Source of the DNA: Colletes latitarsis
Lineage: Eukaryota > Arthropoda > Insecta > Hymenoptera > Colletidae
Length of the DNA: 64,000 bases
Reading direction: 5' to 3'
Assembly (NCBI RefSeq): GCF_051014445.1
Contig: NC_135147.1
Location: forward strand, 23,881,979-23,945,978
The notes beneath the pieces are model-generated. The model saw only the letters and a list, made by a program, of their open reading frames with translations. It was not told the origin of the DNA and did no database searches. This document shows, in pieces, positions 39,201 to 50,300 of the stretch (position 1 is its first letter; every line of letters begins with the position of its first letter). Position numbers and translations under genes: made by a program.

Positions 39201-41300
39201 CGTTCCCCTCACGCCCCCCTCCCGGCGTCGACTTCCCTTCCCCTGAGCCCGTTCGTTGCTCGTCGCCGCACCCGCTTCTTGCGCAGCTCGGAGGTGCCTT
39301 TGATCCGTCGCGTTTTCAGCCTCCCGCCATCGCCGTTGTATACATATATGCGCGGTTCTCGACTTTTTGCGGTTTCCGGGGCCGCGAGACTGCGAAGGGG
39401 GAACAATGTAAAGAAGAAATTATTATGTCGTACTGGTACATCGATCGATAAAAATCGAAGGGGAAGCCAGGAACGGACGAGAGAGCTCGTTCGAGCCGCG
39501 CAAAACGAACGACTCGAACAGGAAACTCGGCCCCCAAAAGTAACGAGACGCTGCTTTCCGCGTTTCTTCGAGCCGGATCGACCGTTTTTGGGACCCCTGA
39601 TGCTCCGTCGTTGATAAGACCGACGTGGGATGCACGGGAATTCGTCTCACAACTTATTTTTAAATAGTTACGATTTGTCGGACATCTTGGATCCGATGAA
39701 TTTCCATGCAAAATGCAAGCTCGTAGAGATTCGAGCGAGCAAAATTCTGAAACAGGGTCTCATTTTTGTGCTTTCTAGGTAACCCCTAAACACATAAACC
39801 CGACATGATGGAATCGCGATGGTCCGCAGAAAAGCGAGAATCGCTCGAGGGGCGCCCGCTTGTAATCTATGTTAATGCGTCGGAGGTGGGTGAACGATGT
39901 CTGTAATAATAGTGTTTTCGAGGATGTGACGTCACGCGGGAACAATACACGCGCGAGACGAGCACACGCTTTCGGGGAATTATTTATTTGGCAGACCTCC
40001 CCGCGGGCCGTGTTTGCGTTTACGGCCAGCTTCGAGAACGCTTCGTCCCGGGAATATGCAACGCGTCCGACGGTTTTTGCAACGTTAAAATGGATTCTGG
40101 ACGCGACGTTATGCAACGAAAACCGCGGTGATTCGACGTGTGACGGTCGTTTGAATTTTTTATAAATAATAACAGGCTTCCACCGACGAGATTCTCACGC
40201 ATTCGGATCATCCAATTTACGAACGTTGCCGTCAGTTTTGTATGTTTCCTCAAATTTGCTCTGCTTTCGCTCGTATATCAAAACTTTAAAGAGGGGAGCC
40301 TCGTTTGCGACGTTATTCAACGGGGCGATCTTTAATCACGTTTCGGGGCAGTACACAAAAATCTTTATGATTTCAGAGATTCCAAGTTAATTTATTTGAC
40401 TGTAATCAGGATTTTCTTAACGTACCATCTTGCTTCACGATCGTTTCTTGTTAGCGGATATTTTCAGCGAACGTAAAGAAATTCCGTTGAACAAAGGCAA
40501 TAACTAAAGGCGAAATAAATAAAATTTGTGCCCTTTCCAATATGAAAATTGAAATTGTAATAAAGCTACAAAATGTGCGCAATAACGAAACCAATTATAA
40601 AATAACAGAATTGCTTATGAATACATGAAATTTATGTCAGCCGTAAAGGTAAAAGATAATACCGAACTGAAAAGATAATTGTCATAATAATGTAAATCGC
40701 TAATAATCTTTAGTAAATAAAATGCAGCATCATAATGCGTAATTGTCTGTGACAGTTTTACTTCGCGAAGAGAGCCGGTATTACCTTCACAAATTGAAAA
40801 AGGTCTGGGCCAGGTACAGGACCGGGCTTTCTCTTTATTTTATTTACAACCTTAATACATATTTATTTGTATGCTTCAGAGAAGTATCTTTTTTACACGA
40901 ATATCTTCCACCATGAATATCTATCAGCATCTCTCAAGAAAACCTGCCCTCTTTGAGATTACGATCTCTTCGCGTATCTGCAACTTTGTTTCGAAGTATA
41001 ACAATACGTATTTCTATAAACCATGCGTATTCCATATTGTATGCAAAGGTTCATAATCGACAATTTATTTTCAATACAACAAAGTTTCCCATAGAAATCA
41101 TAATACACGAAACTTTGCTTATTGTGTTCACTGTGACTGAATAAAACGTCGACCAAAAAAGAAAAATAATAAAAGAACGATTTAACGATATGTAGGAGTA
41201 AAGAAAAGTTGTTTCATTAGTATTTAATTAATTTGCCTAGACGTATACGTACAATCATTACAGTATGAATTGTTGATAGAAAAGGAAACACTGTTGAGTC
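36250..41300. other. gene-free stretch with a CpG patch at 39.1-39.6 kb
   Basis: An alternating gcgtgcacgcacgcacgcatgcgcgc segment lies near 37609-37634. The 39.1-39.6 kb patch is GC-rich with overlapping frames only. Nothing else supported. Confidence 0.4.
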
Positions 41301-41309
41301 GAGGTGCTA

Positions 41310-41575
41310 TAATCAAGCATTGAAGTCTCCCGAACGAGGTTCGCGTTAACATTGCATTCAAGAGGCTATTACAAGAAAATTAGCCATACTATTGACATGA
41401 GCATCACTATACTGTGTTAGGAAGTACTTAGACATCAATATATCATTTATAAGCGAATACCTAACTCATATAGTGCTGTTCGAAAGCTCTAAGACAGTTT
41501 CTAAATTTTACGTAAACTTAGAAGAAATTGCGAAGCTGTTGAAAAATTTCTATCGTGATAGAATATTTACCAAAA
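41310..41575 (+). repeat. dispersed repeat family, copy E
   Basis: Core tcaagcattgaagtctcccg, then gcgttaacattgcattcaag, ctattacaagaaaattagcc, and about 170 bp on agacagtttctaaattttac with gaagctgttga, collinear with copy B. Together B and E suggest an element of at least 270-330 bp. Confidence 0.5.
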
Positions 41576-41579
41576 AATA

Positions 41580-44500
41580 AATTCAATTTAAATCTGAAGT
41601 TTCAGTCCAGGGCCAACAAATTTCACATTCATTTCCTTTTCGGTTTATGTAAAGCAATTATAAAAATGATGATGAAACAATAAAGTGGTTAATCGACCAG
41701 CATAAAATCCACACAACTCTTCTGACCATTTCCATCCTTTTTTCTTTTTCGTGAAGGTATTTTCTGGGAAAAGTTCGTGTGCGAGAAACATCTCCACGGA
41801 CGTTAGCCGAGTAATTTCGTACTCGGCGAGGGCAACGAGCGCGGTCGGGCATTTTGTGCGAAATATATGCAAATTCGATCGTGCCGCGGCCGTATTCTTC
41901 GTCTCGTATTTTAATTTTATGCCGCGTAACGCAATTTAGCTACTCATTTCGCAATCAACCGCTCTCGCGGACACTCGGTGCGCGCTCGTAAGTACATACG
42001 AAACACGGAGGAAGTTATAATCGCCGGTTGAACACGTGAGAACTCGACGCAATCGCCTATGTTGCAAAGGCAACAGTAACAGTTGCTTCCGAACCCGGAA
42101 GACGCGGGACGACAGGAATCGGTGCACCGTTAACGACGTGCAAATTTGTTGCTTTGCGTCTTTTGCAATCGTTTTGCATCGATCCTGAAGTTGTTGCGAT
42201 AAACAACTCACGGATACCTAACCCAGTAATCGTACTACAACCGGGAAGCGAGCACATTTTGCTATTTTTCCTCGATCGCGTCTATAAATAAGAAAATTCT
42301 ATAATTACTGGGACAGTAATATAACAAATTATAAATGTAGAAGATATGGAAGACCTCTGAGAAGGCAGGTCGTCTATCTTGTTGCAGACTTTCGCAAATA
42401 ATCGAAATCAATCGCGAGACGAGCGTTCTCCAATCCTTTGGCGTACTAATTATCCCCTAAACGATAAAGCAGCGGTAATCAGATTAAAGTCGACTAAGGC
42501 CTCGATCACCTTCCCCCACGTCAGTCGACGGAGGAACTTGTCACGGATAGAGATTCGTCTCCGCAACCCCCATAAGCTACTTATTCCAGGACTTAAGCAC
42601 ACGCGTCAACGAAATCCGAGTCGGATTCTCGATTCGTGGCGATTCAATCTGGAGCCTGTAATCTGCTATTCGCGCGCGGTGGAAGAAATATGGCCGAGAA
42701 GGGACAGGGAGTCGTTAATTCAGACATCGAACTCGAAAGGCATTGTAAAACGCCATCGACTTTGGTGATACTTTCACCGTTTAGCTCTTCTTAAAGAAGA
42801 AGGATTAATAAGGTCATAAGTGTACTCTATATTAGAGAGTTGTAAAAATGCTACAATTATTATTATATTGATATAAATTTAGTAATCTTAAACTCGTGTG
42901 CAATTTGTTTTTGACCAATCGTGTAAGACAGAATTACATCTGACTTGGGAAAATAATATATTATCACCTAGGATGCCGTTCCAGTCACCAACGACCTTTT
43001 AGTTATCATATTTCCTTCTCCCATCGAGTGTGTTTAAGCCGTAGGAACGACCGTGGGTCGTCGAAGTGAAAGGAAGCTCGAATTTTCGGAGCGTTTCTAT
43101 CTTCGTCGTCCCTCGAAAATGAATCCTCGAGCTCGCAGGAATCTATCCACGAATCGACAAATAAAAAGGGAAACGTCACGGGGAAGAAAGAAAATGGATC
43201 GAGCAGTCGAAGGATTCCGCGCTGATTGGCCGGAGCGAATTCGATTTATAATAATCGAGAGAAAAATAAGCCAGGAGGCTTGGGAGACGAGAGAAAGAAC
43301 GGAGAGAAAGAGACACGCTTGTTTTCGAGACCCCCAAGGTCTTCGGTGTGCATATCTTACGACCGATTAATTGCGGCTGATTTTTATTTATTGCAAAAGA
43401 ACAAGGCGCGCAGGGGCCGTGTGTGCGTTTTAATGGTTATTGGTCCGCTGGGCTCGACGGTGCGCGCGCATCGCTACAGGCTGCCTCGAAAGCTGCGCGC
43501 CAAACGTTTGAATTTCAACTTTTTTCGCGCGACATTCTGCTCGATTTTTCTCGATTAATAGTATCCTTTTTCTCACAGAATAGTTTTGCACCATTAACGA
43601 GAGTTTGAAATATAAAAATGTATTAATTTCTCTATGACATTACGCAGTTTCATTTGCTCCCATCTTTTATCGTAATTTGTTATTCATTTTAAGTAGACTG
43701 GTATTCTAAATATGCTGCACTTTCTCTACAGGATATCCCCCGTTCTCTGTATTATACGAGGGTTTCCCTCAGTTCTCTAACCGTGTTATAGAAGTTCCGT
43801 GGTATACGAGCGATACCTATACATTATTTCCTGTGTTTATTAGTTCCTTTTATCTCTCAATAACGAATTGAATGAATTTCTACTCTCGATCGCTCGATAA
43901 AACCAAAACGGACACTGGCATCTTTTTTACCACTTTATCCTGCATACCAACAAGAGCAAAATAAAGGAAACAACAACATTTCTTGATTATTCATTGTGTT
44001 ACGGTTGGACGCTCGCGCATAGTTCAGCGCGCAGCATTTGAAACGGCACGGAGGAACGTCATTTCTAAATATACCGGGTGAAACGTTGTTTATCGACGTC
44101 TCACGGTCCCACAAAGAGATACGGTGACGATATGGAAATATCACGAATTTGTAGATCGCGTGTTTGCTATTGTTTTCTTTAAATAAAAATAAACAAACGT
44201 ACTATCGATTTCAATTAAATTTCATTTATTTCCTCCATTAATTCAGCTTGTGTTACCGAAAATAGAACCTGAACTGTCGAGTCCTTTTCGAAGATAATGT
44301 CGAAAATATACAGACATTTATTTATTTTACATTTCTGTTGCACAAGTTAGAATTAGAGGAAATAAATTATGAAAAGAAAAAGCAAAATTACATACACTGT
44401 AAAAGAGCAAATCGACAAGGTGTAGTTTAAGTGGTGTTATAAAACCTAACCTCAGAGGCATTTATAGCATTACTTCACATCATGTCAACACTTGTACAAT

Positions 44501-46540
44501 TTCTTTCAAGGCGTGTAACCATGCTAGAAGTGTTTGATGATGCAAATAAGTAACAACGATCCGTGGATTCCTACACATGTTGCAACTTCCTTGGATCTTC
44601 AAACGTTTCTATTCCGTTTGATAAAATCAGAATCAAGATGATAAAGGAAGCTATTAAATCGAAGAGTGTAACTCGTAACTGTCGCAAAGAATACTCGTTT
44701 TCTTCTAAATCAAGGAAATTCAGCATACTCGAGGTACCATATTGTTTGGAAAAAATAAGAAATAACAGCAGAGGATGGAGAAGTACAGCATGCTTAGACA
44801 TACAGTACATCGAGACTAAATTCAACTTTTGAAACCATCATCTGTATATGATATTTTACATATACCGTCGGGTAGCTGTATATCGTTATTTTGCAAACGA
44901 TCGAGGAAATCGAAGTCGAACAGTTCGTGGTCCTCTGTTTGTGAATGGCGCTGTAGGCGCGCGCGCGCTCACGTCGCGTCGTAATAATAAATTCAACGCG
45001 GCAACGTGACTTATCCAACGTGCTCGCGGGTAGGTGTGCGCAATAATTGTTAATTGTCGGCGCTGATACACGGGCCAGATAGCCGCGCGGCGTTTCAACG
45101 TGAACACGCGCGGAGGGCGATTCTGATTTTTCCGTACCAGCGAGCAGGCTACTGTCCGCGTGTAGAGACACTTTTCGCGATACTTTACGGCTTATTAAGG
45201 CGCGAGACCGTGCGGTATAAGTTCTCTTCCAGCGGCACGATCCGCGTCGGTTTAATACTGAATCGGTAATTGCCGGCGCTGCCATGGTTCGTTGTGCCGC
45301 GGAATTCCATTTTTCCGTCTCGTTGAACGCGCAGCCGCCCGATTGTTCTATCGCGCTCTCGCGAAATTAAGCCTCCGACTACCTGTCGAATTTCTTTGTA
45401 CTCGAACCCTTCGCTGATCCCAACATTCGTGAAAAATTATTGGAACATTTTCTGCATTCATACTTGAATTTTACTTTAGTGAAATCGTTCTAATGATTCC
45501 TTTAGTGCTGATGAAATTAGATTCAGGTCTCCCTGTCAAACTTTTGTGAAGATATATTTGGAATATTTTGGTCACCGTCGAAGAATTCTATGAAATATAC
45601 AGGGTGTTTGGCCACCCCTGGGAAAGATTTTAAAATCAAGTACACCAATTTGTTGATTGAGACTTCGTTAAAAAGTTATTAACAAAATTAATGTGAAAAA
45701 TTATTAATAGAATTTGTCCACCTACGCGAATTTTTTTCTCGAAAGTGCGTAGGATTTCGGAGATATGTCTATTGACCTAAAATAGTTGTAATTGACCCCT
45801 GCAACCGAAAATAATTTTTTCAAAACGATTTGAAAAAATCTGTATACATTTGCGTACTGTGTAGTAAATAGTTTGCATAGTTGTATATCTCACGAATTTC
45901 ATTGCGGTCGATATTTATTGCACGCTGTATAATTTGATTCGCGTGTTTATTACATGTGTAGTTTGTTTAAAAAAAAGCGCAGATCGTTAAACGACGAGAG
46001 GAAACGATTTGACACAAACAGGTTTCTAGCCTTAGGAATTTCGCGCGTGGCTTTTCGTTCATGTCGTTGATCACGGATGATGGTCCACGATGACGAGCTC
46101 GTTGCTTGCACGCTGAGCAGAAGTTCTCCGATACTCGTAAAGCCACGAATTTCATTACGATCTTAAGGAGCACGGATGTATAATGTTTGTTACTAACCGT
46201 ACCGGGTGTTTCATAATGTTCTTGCATCGACAATTATGTTGTTTCCACTAGAATTTTAATTTTCCATCTAATAAATACCACTATTCACACAGAAAACGTT
46301 CAAACCCTATCTAGAATTCACCCCTATCGCACACACTTAGACTCCAAATATTTCAGGCCCTAAATCACAAAATTTATTCAAGCACTCCATATTCTCCGAA
46401 CCTGCTCGACTCAACCCATCAACTTTGGGTACTCAAAATTCTTTTCAGACATCAGAACATTGCACCACAAATGTTATTCGAATACCCCGTGATTTCTAAT
46501 AGTAAACAACGTTCAGCGGAGATCAGAAAAATGTCTAAAG
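41580..46540. other. gene-free stretch downstream of the grh exon
   Basis: Holds the truncated TIR element at 45.6 kb, a short repeated gttctct...tatacgag segment near 43745-43810, and accgggtgtttcataatg near 46201 resembling a TIR-element end. No exon recognised. Confidence 0.45.
45600..45845 (+). mobile_element. truncated copy of the CAGGGTG TIR element
   Basis: Begins TA-CAGGGTGTTTGG, followed by ggaaagattttaa, caatttgttgattgagacttcg and ttaaaaagttatt pieces that match the left inverted repeat of the 32.6 kb element. It then has one internal unit from about 45728 (tttttttctcgaaagtgcg, taggatttcggagatatg, acccctgcaaccgaaaat). The sequence stops matching near 45840 and no right inverted repeat is visible, so this is a 3'-truncated relic. 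Confidence 0.6.
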
Positions 46541-46546
46541 ACTTAC

Positions 46547-47313
46547 CCAGCACGCAACGATGCAGCAGCAGCGGCGGCGGTGAGGGTGAGTTGCTGGGCG
46601 GCTGCTGCCCCAGCCGCTGGGTCCGCTGCGACCAGCTCCGAAAGGACCAGAACCGTGGTGGTGGTGGTCGCAGCTCCGCAATTCGGGACAGTGGCGTTGA
46701 CAGCGTGACGCACACCGGGTGGAAGGTCGTCCTCGTGCTGAAGCTGCAGCTGCGGATAGTGATGCAAGTGCAACGCCGTGGTGGACGCTGACCTGGGGGT
46801 GACGCAGGTGGGCGGCAGCAACCCCGATCTGGAAACGTTGGACGGTGGCGACGGAGATGGCGGCGAAGGTGGCGGTGGCGGGTACTCGACCACCTGGACG
46901 CGATCCGCCTCGTTCTCGTAGATGATCTCCTTGTCGTGGGTGTACATGACGGTCTTCTGGCCGTCGTTGTAAATGAGATCGATCATCTTGTGCTCGCCGA
47001 CGCCTAGCGTCGGGTTGCCTGAGTTTTGCTCGCCGCCTGGCGTCACCCTGCCGTCGGTGTCGTCGGCCGAACGCTGCTGCACGTCGTCCGGGTCTTGAAT
47101 GTGCTGTGACTGATGATGATGATGGTGATGGTGGTGATGGTGGCGGTGATGATGATGGTGGTACTTGGAATGGAGCGAGTGCACCGTCGCTGGCTCGTGC
47201 AGGTCCAGTACGTTCACTGGTTGCATCGTAGCGAGCAGCACCTGCTGCTCGCTATCGTTTTGATTCTGATTGCTCAGGGAGGAGGACGCCGGAGACACTG
47301 GGCCCTCCTGCAC
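46547..47313 (-). CDS. grh: grainyhead, N-terminal (transactivation region) coding exon, partial gene
   Basis: Grainyhead is a nuclear CP2/LSF/Grh-family transcription factor that controls epidermal barrier, wound-response and neuroblast genes. This exon encodes 255 complete codons plus two bases. Two blocks resemble my recollection of the insect Grh N-terminus: LLATMQPVNVLDLH (exon residues 26-39) and IDLIYNDGQKTVMYT (111-125), followed by an acidic KEIIYENEADRVQVVEY stretch. Low-complexity runs are His5-Arg-His10 (52-67), a Pro/Ser run from residue 145, a Thr run and two Ala-rich runs near the end. On the minus strand the acceptor reads ttctgtcttag before GTGCAGGAG, and the exon ends CTGG before a perfect GTAAGT donor (46541-46546). 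The reading frame hits a stop immediately inside the intron, as expected. The first codon is GTG, so this is an internal exon, not a start. The DNA-binding and dimerisation domains are absent here and lie in later exons. Identity rests on motif recall, not a database search. Confidence 0.86.
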
Positions 47314-47325
47314 CTAAGACAGAAA
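47302..47325 (-). promoter_or_regulatory. grh: tandem splice acceptor (two AGs 6 nt apart) of main grh exon
   Basis: Minus-strand sequence reads ttctgtcttag|GTGCAG|GAGGGC. Both the first AG and the AG of GTGCAG could serve as acceptors. They are six bases apart, so use of the second would delete only Val-Gln and keep the frame. Confidence 0.45.
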
Positions 47326-50300
47326 GGTTCTAGATTTAGGGAAAGCTGCGAGCTCAGGTAGAGGCCTGGCACCGTCGCTGTACACCGACTACGACCGACG
47401 ATACCCGAAACCAAACAAGGGTAATCCGATGGATCCTAGCGTCGAGGATTTATACGTTACAATCGCTGATAAAATCGTTCTATTTTATTTTCAATTTTAG
47501 TTTCGTTCTTGTCTTTATATCCGGTTAAAATTCTGTTAAATAATTTTACTGGTAATTTATACTAATTAAACTGGCAATTTTGCAGATCTAAATATTGTAC
47601 TTAAAATGCAACAGTGTATTGTTTTGAATGTTATTAAGCAGCATGGTGAGAAATTATTTGACACGTACTAGAGACGGTAGGCTAACGGTTAGGTCATTAA
47701 GGAGACGTTTATTATTGCGTTGCTGTTGTTGAATGAAGCGTATATCTATTATGACAGTAAGTGGTCATCATACACCACTTATTAAATAGTTCCATGCAGA
47801 CGAATGTTAATTACCAGAGAATTAATGTTCGTCATCACTGCGTTGCAAGTACAAAATAATCGGTACTATATTTTTGGTTGATAATGTACAGGATGTTCCA
47901 TCCAAATATTTAAATAGTCTGAAAGGACCAATATAAATAATATTTTTGTATGTAGAATTCTTCAAAATAAGGACGCATAAATCTCTCTTTTGCCTCTTTT
48001 CTATTCCCTAATAGTATTCCTTCCTTATATTCTAGAAGTAGTTTCAATTTAATTTAATTTAATTGCAATTCCCATAAAGCATCTGTCAATGTGCTTTGTC
48101 AATAATCGGTGTAGTAGAAAACAATTACTGTTATTCAGTGCCTAGGCCATAATAATAGATCCATGATAATAAAATGATTTTCTCGAACATTTAAACTCTA
48201 CTTTTGCATAGTTTTATGGATGGTATATGCGTTTGCCCGGTACGCTGTTAACGAGAATACGTATAGTACCGCAGGGTTAAATGATAACGAGCTGCAATAA
48301 CGACGCTAGGTCTTCGTTAGTTGTTGGATCTCTGTTTTTTATTTACATTTAACCGCTCGCAGACGTATAGCTATCCAAGCAACTAAGTAGAGCCGTGCAC
48401 TGTGGAATATTCAAAGAACCTAGACAGGATAACAAGTTTCAATTATGGTGTTTGGTTTTTGCTAAACGTTAGGCTTTTGTTTTTGCCGACGTTCATCCGC
48501 CTGCGAACGCGAGGAGAGCTACTCCAGAGATTCAGAGATACTACAGACATTTAAAAAAAGTTGAAATCTATAATATCATTCATATTTACTTATTTAGCAA
48601 GCGATAATTACTGGTTAAACTACTCGATTAATCTACAGCTCTGTGTGCCAATTTTTATTTTACTTTCTCTCGCTATTTCTTGGTTTTTCTTTCCACGATT
48701 TTCTCTCCAGTAATAAACCACATACACACAAACATGAAATTAAGGATCACACTTGTACATTTCGAAGGCACGTGGTTTGGAACAAATACAATACTAAGAA
48801 ATTTAAATTTTAAACCATTTTAGGGGCTACAACCCGCGTCGTCTTTAATTTATGTGGGAATTTCTGCAACGTAATTGGATCTTCGCCGCTTCTCGGACAT
48901 GGTGGAATAAAATTTCACAAATTTTCCATCGCTAACTGCGGAATTGTTCCCGCCGCGGCGATATTTCGGTCAAAAGAGGGGTTAAAGAGCGCACGGTGGT
49001 CGAGTTCAAGGACGCGGTCGGGAACAAGAGGCCGGTAGAGGCTGAATGCGGGCGTCGAGGGTGGGTTATTCAACGCCCGAGTCGCGATTCTTTGGGAGGA
49101 CGGTTGACGAGGGTAGATCTCGCGGTGAACTGCAGGTTGATTGAAGCCGATGGTGGATTTAATAATAGGGCACCGTTCTCTGAATAACTTTTCAATGCTC
49201 TTTGTCGACCGACGACAGTAGGAAGACGTCCAGCGTCCCGTGAAAGTCTCAGATTCGTGGCTATCGGAAAGATCGACTTTAGGTCACGGACTTACGTAAT
49301 TAACGGATTACGAAACACTCAACGTGCGTCGAGGAAGTCTTCGATCAATCGAACTTCAACACGCAGGCTCCGCAAGTTTTCCAATTCACGTAGTAAAGAC
49401 GTAACGAGTCTTACAATGAATATTTCTTCGCGAAAGGAACACCTGGCTTCTCGTGACACGTACAAATAAACGTGGAAGGTTTAAAAAAGTTGTCGCGAAC
49501 CAGATTAGCGCGTAGTAAATTGTCCAAATTATTTCTTGGAACTTTTCCATCAACTCCACGCCTCTGGCAAGCGTGTTCGCGGATAATTTATTTCGTTTTT
49601 ACGCGAAACTCGAATTTTATTAATCGCTCTCGACGATTGCCACGATTTACGACACCCATGGATGTTTGTGTTGTAACGCGCTCGTTTTCGAATGCAGTAA
49701 AAATCACGTTAATAACTACGGCGCGGCAATAATTAATCCCCGGGCCACCTGTAAACGCGTCGAGGCGAAGTATACTTCTAATCCGAGCAAAGATCAAAGG
49801 ATCACCAACGAACGTGCCGTGCCACCTTCCAATTGACTTTCTATCGGCTCGCGCCTTCGTAAGTGATCCTTTTTCGTCACGAAATTCAGGAAGGACTTTC
49901 ATTTCCGAGACGCTGACGATCCGTCTTCCGAGGGCTTATTTAATCGCTGCGAGGGATTTGAAAGTCCACGACGAAACGGCGCTTGCAAAAATTCGCGGAT
50001 CGCGCGTTTCCTCCATTCACGTTACCAGCTGTTACGAACAGGTGAAGTAATCTGTGCGGGGAAAATAAACTAAAAATCACGCGCGAACGAGCGAGCGTAT
50101 TCGCACAAGTTCCAATTTCAGTCATACTTGGATCTATACGCTTATCTTACCAGGTATAATAACTATTATTATTTAATTCGTCACCGAGATAGGTAACGAC
50201 GAATATAAAGAACTTATTAAAATTTGTTCCTCCAAATGAAAGTTCTTCGAATAGGGATTCCATTACTGAAAATGCTTTCGCAGATTATTTGGATATTACA

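Larger units (their letters stand above)
1..46546 (-). other. grh: presumptive large downstream grh intron (no exon recognised)
   Basis: Downstream of the GTAAGT donor at 46541-46546 in the direction of transcription I find no segment encoding the Grh DNA-binding or dimerisation domain. None of the longer ORFs on either strand has a recognisable domain, and they cluster in GC-rich patches where overlapping frames stay open by chance on both strands. The simplest reading is intronic DNA. Short exons of under about 150 bp could be missed by eye, and an unrelated nested non-coding gene cannot be excluded. Confidence 0.5.

Noticed and set aside
46543..47313. The main grh exon as a complete single-exon protein starting at 47313
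   Set aside because: The start would be GTG directly after a clear acceptor AG, and the stop lies inside the GTAAGT donor, so it is an internal exon.
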